Shown here in pieces: positions 34,722-46,734 of a stretch of DNA of 64,000 bases. Numbering within the stretch: the stretch's first letter is position 1; every line of letters begins with the position of its first letter. The DNA is from Heloderma charlesbogerti (taxonomy: Eukaryota > Chordata > Lepidosauria > Squamata > Helodermatidae): positions 62,001-126,000 of the forward strand of contig JANEZZ010002205.1 in assembly GCA_026122225.1 (NCBI GenBank), written 5' to 3'. The notes below the pieces were generated by a model. It was not told the origin of the DNA, made no database searches, and saw only the letters and a program-made list of their open reading frames with translations. The position numbers were made by a program, and so were the translations under genes.

Positions 34722-35052
34722 GTACGCTACCAAAGGGCGGGGGGAGAGGCAGGGAGGGGGACCAAAATATATGAGAGGTGGCCCACTCTCATAGCTTCCC
34801 TCTCTGTGAGCAGCCCTGCTGGTCTTGGAGGGAGATGTGCAAAGTGGCTTGCACGGATCCTGCACATCCTCTCTTCCCGAACATGCAATATCATGTTTGG
34901 AGCTAGAATTGGGAAACCTTGGTTCTGCATGTGGCTGCCCCATGTGGTCAGCCATCAGAACAACAGCTTGGAACATCTTGGTAGTGAAATGTTCTCAAGC
35001 TTTAGACTGGCAACACCTACCTAAGCTAGTGACTGGGCTTCCTCTTTGGGTT
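34722..35052. other. Intron 11, left flank of the minisatellite
   Basis: About 330 bp of unique-looking sequence between the exon 11 donor and the first repeat unit. Together with 44096-44548 on the right it makes about 784 bp, which would be the intron length without the array. Confidence 0.7.
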
Positions 35053-36863
35053 GGGACCTTGCCTAAGCAACAAGGCCTTCCTGTTTCTGGGACGTTGCCT
35101 AAGCAACAAGGCCTTCCTGTTTCTGGGACGTTGCCTAAGCAACAAGGCCTTCCTGTTTCTGGGACGTTGCCTAAGCAACAAGGCCTTCCTGTTTCTGGTG
35201 TGCTTGCCAAAGCAACAAGGCCTTGCCTAAGCAACAAGGCCTTCCTGTTTCTGGAACACTGCCTAAGCAACAAGGCCTTCCTGTTTCTGGTGTGCTTGCC
35301 AAAGCAACAAGGCCTTCCTGTTTCTGGTGTGCTTGCCAAAGCAACAAGGCCTTCCTGTTTCTGGTGTGCTTGCCAAAGCAACAAGGCCTTGCCTAAGCAA
35401 CAAGGCCTTCCTGTTTCTGGGACGTTGCCTAAGCAACAAGGCCTTCCTGTTTCTGGGACGTTGCCTAAGCAACAAGGCCTTCCTGTTTCTGGTGTGCTTG
35501 CCAAAGCAACAAGGCCTTGCCTAAGCAACAAGGCCTTCCTGTTTCTGGGACGTTGCCTAAGCAACAAGGCCTTCCTGTTTCTGGGACGTTGCCTAAGCAA
35601 CAAGGCCTTCCTGTTTCTGGGACGTTGCCTAAGCAACAAGGCCTTCCTGTTTCTGGGACGTTGCCTAAGCAACAAGGCCTTCCTGTTTCTGGGACGTTGC
35701 CTAAGCAACAAGGCCTTCCTGTTTCTGGTGTGCTTGCCAAAGCAACAAGGCCTTGCCTAAGCAACAAGGCCTTCCTGTTTCTGGAACACTGCCTAAGCAA
35801 CAAGGCCTTCCTGTTTCTGGTGTGCTTGCCAAAGCAACAAGGCCTTCCTGTTTCTGGTGTGCTTGCCAAAGCAACAAGGCCTTCCTGTTTCTGGGACGTT
35901 GCCTAAGCAACAAGGCCTTCCTGTTTCTGGGACGTTGCCTAAGCAACAAGGCCTTCCTGTTTCTGGGACGTTGCCTAAGCAACAAGGCCTTCCTGTTTCT
36001 GGTGTGCTTGCCAAAGCAACAAGGCCTTGCCTAAGCAACAAGGCTTTCCTGTTTCTGGGACATTGCCTAAGCAACAAGGCTTTCCTGTTTCTGGGACGTT
36101 GCCTAAGCAACAAGGCCTTCCTGTTTCTGGGACGTTGCCTAAGCAACAAGGCCTTCCTGTTTCTGGTGTGCTTGCCAAAGCAACAAGGCCTTGCCTAAGC
36201 AACAAGGCCTTCCTGTTTCTGGTGTGCTTGCCAAAGCAACAAAGCCTTGCCTAAGCAACAAGGCTTTCCTGTTTCTGGGACATTGCCTAAGCAACAAGGC
36301 TTTCCTGTTTCTGGGACGTTGCCTAAGCAACAAGGCCTTCCTGTTTCTGGGACGTTGCCTAAGCAACAAGGCCTTCCTGTTTCTGGGACGTTGCCTAAGC
36401 AACAAGGCCTTCCTGTTTCTGGTGTGCTTGCCAAAGCAACAAGGCCTTTCTGTTTCTGGGACGTTGCCTAAGCAACAAGGCCTTCCTGTTTCTGGGACAT
36501 TGCCTAAGCAACAAGGCCTTCCTGTTTCTGGGACGTTGCCTAAGCAACAAGGCCTTCCTGTTTCTGGTGTGCTTGCCAAAGCAACAAGGCCTTGCCTAAG
36601 CAACAAGGCCTTCCTGTTTCTGGGACGTTGCCTAAGCAACAAGGCCTTCCTGTTTCTGGGACGTTGCCTAAGCAACAAGGCCTTCCTGTTTCTGGGACGT
36701 TGCCTAAGCAACAAGGCCTTCCTGTTTCTGGGACGTTGCCTAAGCAACAAGGCCTTCCTGTTTCTGGGACGTTGCCTAAGCAACAAGGCCTTCCTGTTTC
36801 TGGGACGTTGCCTAAGCAACAAGGCCTTCCTGTTTCTGGTGTGCTTGCCAAAGCAACAAGGCC

Positions 36864-39800
36864 TTGCCTAAGCAACAAGGCCTTCCTGTTTCTGGGACGT
36901 TGCCTAAGCAACAAGGCCTTCCTGTTTCTGGGACGTTGCCTAAGCAACAAGGCCTTCCTGTTTCTGGGACGTTGCCTAAGCAACAAGGCCTTCCTGTTTC
37001 TGGTGTGCTTGCCAAAGCAACAAGGCCTTGCCTAAGCAACAAGGCCTTCCTGTTTCTGGGACGTTGCCTAAGCAACAAGGCCTTCCTGTTTCTGGGACGT
37101 TGCCTAAGCAACAAGGCCTTCCTGTTTCTGGTGTGCTTGCCAAAGCAACAAGGCCTTGCCTAAGCAACAAGGCCTTCCTGTTTCTGGGACGTTGCCTAAG
37201 CAACAAGGCCTTCCTGTTTCTGGGACGTTGCCTAAGCAACAAGGCCTTCCTGTTTCTGGGACGTTGCCTAAGCAACAAGGCCTTCCTGTTTCTGGGACGT
37301 TGCCTAAGCAACAAGGCCTTCCTGTTTCTGGGACGTTGCCTAAGCAACAAGGCCTTCCTGTTTCTGGTGTGCTTGCCAAAGCAACAAGGCCTTGCCTAAG
37401 CAACAAGGCCTTCCTGTTTCTGGAACACTGCCTAAGCAACAAGGCCTTCCTGTTTCTGGTGTGCTTGCCAAAGCAACAAGGCCTTCCTGTTTCTGGTGTG
37501 CTTGCCAAAGCAACAAGGCCTTCCTGTTTCTGGAACACTGCCTAAGCAACAAGGCCTTCCTGTTTCTGGGACGTTGCCTAAGCAACAAGGCCTTCCTGTT
37601 TCTGGGACGTTGCCTAAGCAACAAGGCCTTCCTGTTTCTGGTGTGCTTGCCAAAGCAACAAGGCCTTGCCTAAGCAACAAGGCTTTCCTGTTTCTGGGAC
37701 ATTGCCTAAGCAACAAGGCTTTCCTATTTCTGGGACGTTGCCTAAGCAACAAGGCCTTCCTGTTTCTGGGACGTTGCCTAAGCAACAAGGCCTTCCTGTT
37801 TCTGGTGTGCTTGCCAAAGCAACAAGGCCTTGCCTAAGCAACAAGGCCTTCCTGTTTCTGGTGTGCTTGCCAAAGCAACAAGGCCTTGCCTAAGCAACAA
37901 GGCTTTCCTGTTTCTGGGACGTTGCCTAAGCAACAAGGCCTTCCTGTTTCTGGGACGTTGCCTAAGCAACAAGGCCTTCCTGTTTCTGGGACGTTGCCTA
38001 AGCAACAAGGCCTTCCTGTTTCTGGTGTGCTTGCCAAAGCAACAAGGCCTTGCCTAAGCAACAAGGCCTTCCTGTTTCTGGGACGTTGCCTAAGCAACAA
38101 GGCCTTCCTGTTTCTGGGACATTGCCTAAGCAACAAGGCCTTCCTGTTTCTGGGACGTTGCCTAAGCATCAAGGCCTTCCTGTTTCTGGGACGTTGCCTA
38201 AGCAACAAGGCCTTCCTGTTTCTGGGACGTTGCCTAAGCAACAAGGCCTTCCTGTTTCTGGGACGTTGCCTAAGCAACAAGGCCTTCCTGTTTCTGGTGT
38301 GCTTGCCAAAGCAACAAGGCCTTGCCTAAGCAACAAGGCCTTCCTGTTTCTGGGACGTTGCCTAAACAACAAGGCCTGCCTGTTTCTGGGACGTTGCCTA
38401 AGCAACAATGCCTTCCTGTTTCTGGGACGTTGCCTAAGCAACAAGGCCTTCCTGTTTCTGGTGTGCTTGCCAAAGCAACAAGGCCTTGCCTAAGCAACAA
38501 GGCCTTCCTGTTTCTGGGACGTTGCCTAAGCAACAAGGCCTTCCTGTTTCTGGGACGTTGCCTAAGCAACAAGGCCTTCCTGTTTCTGGTGTGCTTGCCA
38601 AAGCAACAAGGCCTTGCCTAAGCAACAAGGCCTTCCTGTTTCTGGGACGTTGCCTAAGCAACAAGGCCTTCCTGTTTCTGGGACGTTGCCTAAGCAACAA
38701 GGCCTTCCTGTTTCTGGGACGTTGCCTAAGCAACAAGGCCTTCCTGTTTCTGGGACGTTGCCTAAGCAACAAGGCTTTCCTGTTTCTGGTGTGCTTGCCA
38801 AAGCAACAAGGCCTTGCCTAAGCAACAAGGCTTTCCTGTTTCTGGGACATTGCCTAAGCAACAAGGCTTTCCTGTTTCTGGGACGTTGCCTAAGCAACAA
38901 GGCCTTCCTGTTTCTGGGACGTTGCCTAAGCAACAAGGCCTTCCTGTTTCTGGGACGTTGCCTAAGCAACAAGGCCTTCCTGTTTCTGGTGTGCTTGCCA
39001 AAGCAACAAGGCCTTGCCTAAGCAACAAGGCCTTCCTGTTTCTGGGACGTTGCCTAAGCAACAAGGCCTTCCTGTTTCTTGGACATTGCCTAAGCAACAA
39101 GGCCTTCCTGTTTCTGGGACGTTGCCTAAGCAACAAGGCCTTCCTGTTTCTGGGACGTTGCCTAAGCAACAAGGCCTTCCTGTTTCTGGGACGTTGCCTA
39201 AGCAACAAGGCCTTCCTGTTTCTGGGACGTTGCCTAAGCAACAAGGCCTTCCTGTTTCTGGTGTGCTTGCCAAAGCAACAAGGCCTTGCCTAAGCAACAA
39301 GGCCTTCCTGTTTCTGGAACACTGCCTAAGCAACAAGGCCTTCCTGTTTCTGGTGTGCTTGCCAAAGCAACAAGGCCTTCCTGTTTCTGGTGTGCTTGCC
39401 AAAGCAACAAGGCCTTCCTGTTTCTGGAACACTGCCTAAGCAACAAGGCCTTCCTGTTTCTGGAACACTGCCTAAGCAACAAGGCCTTCCTGTTTCTGGG
39501 ACGTTGCCTAAGCAACAAGGCCTTCCTGTTTCTGGGACGTTGCCTAAGCAACAAGGCCTTCCTGTTTCTGGTGTGCTTGCCAAAGCAACAAGGCCTTGCC
39601 TAAGCAACAAGGCCTTCCTGTTTCTGGAACACTGCCTAAGCAACAAGGCCTTCCTGTTTCTGGTGTGCTTGCCAAAGCAACAAGGCCTTCCTGTTTCTGG
39701 TGTGCTTGCCAAAGCAACAAGGCCTTCCTGTTTCTGGAACACTGCCTAAGCAACAAGGCCTTCCTGTTTCTGGAACACTGCCTAAGCAACAAGGCCTTCC

Positions 39801-40069
39801 TGTTTCTGGGACGTTGCCTAAGCAACAAGGCCTTCCTGTTTCTGGGACGTTGCCTAAGCAACAAGGCCTTCCTGTTTCTGGTGTGCTTGCCAAAGCAACA
39901 AGGCCTTGCCTAAGCAACAAGGCTTTCCTGTTTCTGGGACATTGCCTAAGCAACAAGGCTTTCCTGTTTCTGGGACGTTGCCTAAGCAACAAGGCCTTCC
40001 TGTTTCTGGGACGTTGCCTAAGCAACAAGGCCTTCCTGTTTCTGGTGTGCTTGCCAAAGCAACAAGGCC
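36864..40069. repeat. Higher-order unit 1 of the minisatellite (3206 bp)
   Basis: Private variants recur exactly 3206 bp downstream: CTATTTCTGG (37724 and 40930), AAGCATCAAGG (about 38165 and 41371), CCTAAACAAC (about 38362 and 41568) and CAACAATGCC (38404 and 41610). This shows block duplication of many units at once. A nested 310-bp duplication occurs inside (39286-39595 and 39596-39905). Confidence 0.88.
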
Positions 40070-43000
40070 TTGCCTAAGCAACAAGGCTTTCCTGTTTCTG
40101 GGACGTTGCCTAAGCAACAAGGCCTTCCTGTTTCTGGGACGTTGCCTAAGCAACAAGGCCTTCCTGTTTCTGGGACGTTGCCTAAGCAACAAGGCCTTCC
40201 TGTTTCTGGTGTGCTTGCCAAAGCAACAAGGCCTTGCCTAAGCAACAAGGCCTTCCTGTTTCTGGGACGTTGCCTAAGCAACAAGGCCTTCCTGTTTCTG
40301 GGACGTTGCCTAAGCAACAAGGCCTTCCTGTTTCTGGTGTGCTTGCCAAAGCAACAAGGCCTTGCCTAAGCAACAAGGCCTTCCTGTTTCTGGGACGTTG
40401 CCTAAGCAACAAGGCCTTCCTGTTTCTGGGACGTTGCCTAAGCAACAAGGCCTTCCTGTTTCTGGGACGTTGCCTAAGCAACAAGGCCTTCCTGTTTCTG
40501 GGACGTTGCCTAAGCAACAAGGCCTTCCTGTTTCTGGGACGTTGCCTAAGCAACAAGGCCTTCCTGTTTCTGGTGTGCTTGCCAAAGCAACAAGGCCTTG
40601 CCTAAGCAACAAGGCCTTCCTGTTTCTGGAACACTGCCTAAGCAACAAGGCCTTCCTGTTTCTGGTGTGCTTGCCAAAGCAACAAGGCCTTCCTGTTTCT
40701 GGTGTGCTTGCCAAAGCAACAAGGCCTTCCTGTTTCTGGAACACTGCCTAAGCAACAAGGCCTTCCTGTTTCTGGGACGTTGCCTAAGCAACAAGGCCTT
40801 CCTGTTTCTGGGACGTTGCCTAAGCAACAAGGCCTTCCTGTTTCTGGTGTGCTTGCCAAAGCAACAAGGCCTTGCCTAAGCAACAAGGCTTTCCTGTTTC
40901 TGGGACATTGCCTAAGCAACAAGGCTTTCCTATTTCTGGGACGTTGCCTAAGCAACAAGGCCTTCCTGTTTCTGGGACGTTGCCTAAGCAACAAGGCCTT
41001 CCTGTTTCTGGTGTGCTTGCCAAAGCAACAAGGCCTTGCCTAAGCAACAAGGCCTTCCTGTTTCTGGTGTGCTTGCCAAAGCAACAAGGCCTTGCCTAAG
41101 CAACAAGGCTTTCCTGTTTCTGGGACGTTGCCTAAGCAACAAGGCCTTCCTGTTTCTGGGACGTTGCCTAAGCAACAAGGCCTTCCTGTTTCTGGGACGT
41201 TGCCTAAGCAACAAGGCCTTCCTGTTTCTGGTGTGCTTGCCAAAGCAACAAGGCCTTGCCTAAGCAACAAGGCCTTCCTGTTTCTGGGACGTTGCCTAAG
41301 CAACAAGGCCTTCCTGTTTCTGGGACATTGCCTAAGCAACAAGGCCTTCCTGTTTCTGGGACGTTGCCTAAGCATCAAGGCCTTCCTGTTTCTGGGACGT
41401 TGCCTAAGCAACAAGGCCTTCCTGTTTCTGGGACGTTGCCTAAGCAACAAGGCCTTCCTGTTTCTGGGACGTTGCCTAAGCAACAAGGCCTTCCTGTTTC
41501 TGGTGTGCTTGCCAAAGCAACAAGGCCTTGCCTAAGCAACAAGGCCTTCCTGTTTCTGGGACGTTGCCTAAACAACAAGGCCTGCCTGTTTCTGGGACGT
41601 TGCCTAAGCAACAATGCCTTCCTGTTTCTGGGACGTTGCCTAAGCAACAAGGCCTTCCTGTTTCTGGTGTGCTTGCCAAAGCAACAAGGCCTTGCCTAAG
41701 CAACAAGGCCTTCCTGTTTCTGGGACGTTGCCTAAGCAACAAGGCCTTCCTGTTTCTGGGACGTTGCCTAAGCAACAAGGCCTTCCTGTTTCTGGTGTGC
41801 TTGCCAAAGCAACAAGGCCTTGCCTAAGCAACAAGGCCTTCCTGTTTCTGGGACGTTGCCTAAGCAACAAGGCCTTCCTGTTTCTGGGACGTTGCCTAAG
41901 CAACAAGGCCTTCCTGTTTCTGGGACGTTGCCTAAGCAACAAGGCCTTCCTGTTTCTGGGACGTTGCCTAAGCAACAAGGCTTTCCTGTTTCTGGTGTGC
42001 TTGCCAAAGCAACAAGGCCTTGCCTAAGCAACAAGGCTTTCCTGTTTCTGGGACATTGCCTAAGCAACAAGGCTTTCCTGTTTCTGGGACGTTGCCTAAG
42101 CAACAAGGCCTTCCTGTTTCTGGGACGTTGCCTAAGCAACAAGGCCTTCCTGTTTCTGGGACGTTGCCTAAGCAACAAGGCCTTCCTGTTTCTGGTGTGC
42201 TTGCCAAAGCAACAAGGCCTTGCCTAAGCAACAAGGCCTTCCTGTTTCTGGGACGTTGCCTAAGCAACAAGGCCTTCCTGTTTCTTGGACATTGCCTAAG
42301 CAACAAGGCCTTCCTGTTTCTGGGACGTTGCCTAAGCAACAAGGCCTTCCTGTTTCTGGTGTGCTTGCCAAAGCAACAAGGCCTTGCCTAAGCAACCTGG
42401 CCTTCCTGTTTCTGGGACGTTGCCTAAGCAACAAGGCCTTCCTGTTTCTGGGACGTTGCCTAAGCAACAAGGCCTTCCTGTTTCTGGGACGTTGCCTAAG
42501 CAACAAGGCCTTCCTGTTTCTGGTGTGCTTGCCAAAGCAACAAGGCCTTGCCTAAGCAACAAGGCCTTCCTGTTTCTGGAACACTGCCTAAGCAACAAGG
42601 CCTTCCTGTTTCTGGTGTGCTTGCCAAAGCAACAAGGCCTTCCTGTTTCTGGTGTGCTTGCCAAAGCAACAAGGCCTTCCTGTTTCTGGAACACTGCCTA
42701 AGCAACAAGGCCTTCCTGTTTCTGGAACACTGCCTAAGCAACAAGGCCTTCCTGTTTCTGGGACGTTGCCTAAGCAACAAGGCCTTCCTGTTTCTGGGAC
42801 GTTGCCTAAGCAACAAGGCCTTCCTGTTTCTGGTGTGCTTGCCAAAGCAACAAGGCCTTGCCTAAGCAACAAGGCCTTCCTGTTTCTGGAACACTGCCTA
42901 AGCAACAAGGCCTTCCTGTTTCTGGTGTGCTTGCCAAAGCAACAAGGCCTTCCTGTTTCTGGTGTGCTTGCCAAAGCAACAAGGCCTTCCTGTTTCTGGA

Positions 43001-43331
43001 ACACTGCCTAAGCAACAAGGCCTTCCTGTTTCTGGAACACTGCCTAAGCAACAAGGCCTTCCTGTTTCTGGGACGTTGCCTAAGCAACAAGGCCTTCCTG
43101 TTTCTGGGACGTTGCCTAAGCAACAAGGCCTTCCTGTTTCTGGTGTGCTTGCCAAAGCAACAAGGCCTTGCCTAAGCAACAAGGCTTTCCTGTTTCTGGG
43201 ACATTGCCTAAGCAACAAGGCTTTCCTGTTTCTGGGACGTTGCCTAAGCAACAAGGCCTTCCTGTTTCTGGGACGTTGCCTAAGCAACAAGGCCTTCCTG
43301 TTTCTGGTGTGCTTGCCAAAGCAACAAGGCC
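40070..43331. repeat. Higher-order unit 2 of the minisatellite (3262 bp)
   Basis: It repeats unit 1 with offset 3206 up to about 42340 and offset 3262 after about 42548. The 56-bp difference equals one 36+20 pair. A private change, CAACCTGGCC at about 42394, marks this copy. From 43332 the pattern of the unit start appears again, so a third, cut-off copy begins there. Confidence 0.85.
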
Positions 43332-44095
43332 TTGCCTAAGCAACAAGGCTTTCCTGTTTCTGGGACGTTGCCTAAGCAACAAGGCCTTCCTGTTTCTGGG
43401 ACGTTGCCTAAGCAACAAGGCCTTCCTGTTTCTGGGACGTTGCCTAAGCAACAAGGCCTTCCTGTTTCTGGGACGTTGCCTAAGCAACAAGGCCTTCCTT
43501 TTTCTGGAACACTGCCTAAGCAACAAGGCCTTCCTGTTTCTGGTGTGCTTGCCAAAGCAACAAGGCCTTCCTGTTTCTGGAACACTGCCTAAGCAACAAG
43601 GCCTTCCTGTTTCTGGTGTGCTTGCCAAAGCAACAAGGCCTTCCTGTTTCTGGAACACTGCCTAAGCAACAAGGCCTTCCTGTTTCTGGAACACTGCCTA
43701 AGCAACAAGGCCTTCCTGTTTCTGGAACACTGCCTAAGCAACAAGGCCTTCCTGTTTCTGGAACACTGCCTAAGCAACAAGGCCTTCCTGTTTCTGGAAC
43801 ACTGCCTAAGCAACAAGGCCTTCCTGTTTCTGGAACACTGCCTAAGCAACAAGGCCTTCCTGTTTCTGGAACACTGCCTAAGCAACAAGGCCTTCCTGTT
43901 TCTGGTGTGCTTGCCAAAGCAACAAGGCCTTCCTGTTTCTGGTGTGCTTGCCAAAGCAACAAGGCCTTCCTGTTTCTGGTGTGCTTGCCTAAGCAACAAG
44001 GCCTTCCTGTTTCTGGAACACTGCCTAAGCAACAAGGCCTTCCTGTTTCTGGAACACTGCCTAAGCAACAAGGCCTTCCTGTTTCTGGTGTGCTT

Positions 44096-44548
44096 CTGTG
44101 TGTTCCTCACTCTGATTCCTTGGCTTGGTCTCTTGGGTCTGGCTCCCCGTCTCAACTCCTGGCTCCCCTCTGACAGCTGCCTACAGCTCAGCCCTGACCT
44201 GCATACACATACACAGAGAGAGCAACCCTGTTATTAGCCAAGGAAAAGGATATTCAGAGATAGTCGTGCTTGGCCCTGGGGAGCAGGGTTCCGTGTGTTG
44301 CTTCCTGCATGCTGGATGATAATGTGGCCAGATGGGAGATTTTCTCGGTGGGCAAGCAACTAACCAAGTCCCATTGCCACGAGGCCCTTGAAGAGCAGTG
44401 GCCAGCTCAGGTCTCCAGTCATGTTCTACATGGAGAGGGGTGGGTGGCATGTTAATCCTTCTTGGAAACTGCAGGTCTGCCTCTTTTGCCTGCTCACCTC
44501 CCGTGGCCTTTCTTTTCAACCCACCATCCCTCCTCCATGCACACACAG
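44096..44548. other. Intron 11, right flank of the minisatellite
   Basis: 453 bp of unique-looking sequence after the last, broken unit (CTGGTGTGCTTCTGTGTG), leading to the exon 12 acceptor. Confidence 0.7.
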
Positions 44549-44764
44549 CAAAACGATGGACAGTTCACAGTGATCCAGCTAGTGGGCATGCTGCGAGGCA
44601 TTGCTGCTGGCATGAAGTACCTGGCTGATATGAACTACGTCCACCGTGACCTGGCTGCACGCAACATCCTCGTCAACAGCAATCTGGTCTGCAAAGTCTC
44701 GGACTTTGGCCTCTCTCGCTTCCTGGAGGATGACACCTCAGATCCTACTTACACCAGTGCCCTG
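44549..44764 (+). CDS. EPHB2: EPHB2 exon 12: catalytic loop and activation segment
   Basis: The acceptor is ATGCACACACAG and the donor is GCCCTG|GTAAGT. The exon is 216 nt, phase 0 to 0. It encodes [20 protein letters not shown] and the catalytic loop [10 protein letters not shown], with catalytic Asp and Asn present. It continues to the magnesium-binding DFG and the activation-loop tyrosine in DPTYTSAL. No residue essential for catalysis is missing. It lies 453 bp after the end of the minisatellite. Confidence 0.97.
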
Positions 44765-46734
44765 GTAAGTTGCTAGAAGAAAGGCTTGTAGGACCAACGT
44801 GGGTGGCCCCGACAGTTTCAAAGGCAACAGGGGTGTGGTGGTATGGCAGCCATATCAAGAGCAGGAAATGCTGCTAGGAGCAGATATGCATTACACTCTC
44901 GCTCATTCCACCACCAGGAGATCGTGTTGGTGTCACCTCATGCTGGGGATCCATTTCATCCTATGTTCTTCTCCACACGGATTCACCAGATAAGGTGGTA
45001 AAATGTGTTCTGAGACAAAAGTGTTCTATTGAAGTTACGGATTTCCATCACCAGAAAATCTGTCCCTTTATGGGCCTGACAAATTCACGCGGTGCCCCCA
45101 GCTCGTCTTGCAGTTGCGAGCCAAGGCAGGGGTTTGTTCCCAAAATTGGGGAACTTTTTCAGGGGGCTTGGGGAGGGGCATAAAAAGCAGTTTGTGCAAA
45201 AAGCAGCTGCAATTTGTATAAATTACACAAATTTTGATTGCAATTTCCGCACATTCCGGCTGAAATTTGTGTAATTTGCATAAATTGCTTTACACAGATT
45301 AAAAAACCCCACCTGGAAATCCACTAGATGACCCGACTCAATGCAGATTGAGTCAGGAAAGTGAGCCAAAGTCTGGGGGGCTCAACGAGCTTCACCCCAC
45401 AGACAGATTCCTCCGACAACGCTGATTGAAGTCTTTTGGTGAAAATGTGAGTTGGCTGAAGTGAGGTAATGAACCTCATATGCATATATTTGGGGGAAGA
45501 CATGTAGTGAGTTTCAGCAGTTTCCTCTTACAAGGTAGCATTACTGCTGTCACAGCCGAAGATCTCCTATCAGTGACCTGATAGTCATCATCACCACCAC
45601 CCCATGCCACAATGCCCCCAAAATGATGGAGTGTCATTCAAAGTGGGGCATTCTGGGAGGAAATGAAGGCTGCCACAAAACTACATAGAATAAATACTGC
45701 CACATTTCTTGGTAAGCTTCCCCAATCCCCCACCCCACCCCAAATACTTTAATTTCTCCTGCCCCTGAAAAGAATGGCCAAAATGGCACTCATGTATTTA
45801 CAAAATATCTGTTTACTACACTTATACTGCCTTTTTGCTCATACACTCAAAGTGGGTCACAGCTTGGAGTACAGGTTGCAGTGTTAAGAGATGTGTGAAT
45901 AGGAAAAGGGTCAGGGAAGGAAGAGGGAAGTAAATAAGTTCAGGTCACATGACCACTGATGGAGGCAGTTCTCAGAGGGGAGAAGCCAAATAGCGGTTGG
46001 TACCAACCAGGCCGATAGAGCAGTCCACGCCATCTCATCCTGCCTGTCTCATCCTCCCATTCACAAGGCAGCTGATTCTGATCAGTAAGGAGACCTGACA
46101 ATCATTGGGCTTTAATGGAGCATCACCTTGTCACACCATTTTTTTTTTTTTTTACCTTGGTACTCCATGCCTCTGCAGATCAAGGGATAAATATAAGTAT
46201 GTATTTACATTAACAAAATTTGTATCCTGCCCTGTATCATTAAGATCTCAGGGCAGCATACAGATAAAATCAATTTAAACCGTATGAAATAGGGAATACT
46301 TTAAACAGCTAAAAGCATACTGTATTCTTTTATTTATTTACAACATTTATTTATTTACTTACTTACTTACAATATTTCTTGCCGCTCCACATCAGATGAT
46401 TTCAGATCGGTGAACAACAAAGGTAAAAGAATAAAACACCAGGTTATTTTTTTAAAAAAGACAAATTCTAATAAGGTCAAATTTAATTAACCATGGCTGG
46501 TCACTTAAGGAAGGCCTCTCAAAATAACAATGTCTTCAGGAGGTGCCGGAAGGAACACAATGTTGGCATCTGCCTGGCCCCCTTCCGAGTTCCACAGGAA
46601 GGGGGCCACCACACTGAAGGCTGTTTTCCTGGTGGACTCCAACCAGGCCACGGGTCCATGTGGAACTACATGCTCTCTGACGACCTCAGTGACCTGGCAG
46701 GTTGGTAAAGAAGGAGGCGATCTCTCAGGTATCC
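44765..46734. other. Intron 12, first part: family-2-like element and AT-rich sequence
   Basis: 45000-45425 resembles the 30985 element (AATTTGTGTAATTTGCATAA, CAGATTCCTCCGACAACG). A T-run lies at 46140-46154, and TTTA/CTTA short repeats at 46330-46375. 46495-46734 resembles the upstream part of a widespread squamate repeat (CTTCAGGAGGTGCCGGAAGG). No gene. Confidence 0.5.

Larger units (their letters stand above)
35053..44095. repeat. 9-kb minisatellite with a palindromic RFX X-box in its unit
   Basis: The basic unit is 36 bp: GGGACGTTGCCTAAGCAAC followed by AAGGCCTTCCTGTTTCT. Three 36-bp variants differ in the left part: A (GGGACGTTGCC), C (GGAACACTGCC) and B (GTGTGCTTGCCAAAGCAAC). B is usually followed by a 20-bp short unit (GCCTAAGCAACAAGGCCTT), giving 56-bp pairs. 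By eye there are roughly 250-270 units, well over 100 of type A. GTTGCCTAAGCAAC fits the RFX consensus GTNRCC-N(0-3)-RGYAAC, and AAGGCCTT is a perfect palindrome. Units are nearly identical, so spread by unequal exchange or conversion is recent. Because 36 is divisible by three and the unit has few stops, long open frames appear on both strands; these are not genes. The array fills about 92% of EPHB2 intron 11. Confidence 0.97.

Noticed and set aside
35053..44095. CRISPR-like look (short palindromic repeat at regular spacing)
   Set aside because: There are no unique spacers: all intervals repeat the same text. The locus is a vertebrate gene intron.
34825..44173. Dozens of overlapping open frames of 75-311 codons on both strands (repeats of LPKQQGLPVSGT and similar)
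   Set aside because: They are the translation of a 36-bp tandem repeat whose length is divisible by three. Frames are switched by the 20-bp short units, both strands are open, and the block lies between two EPHB2 exons with normal splice sites.
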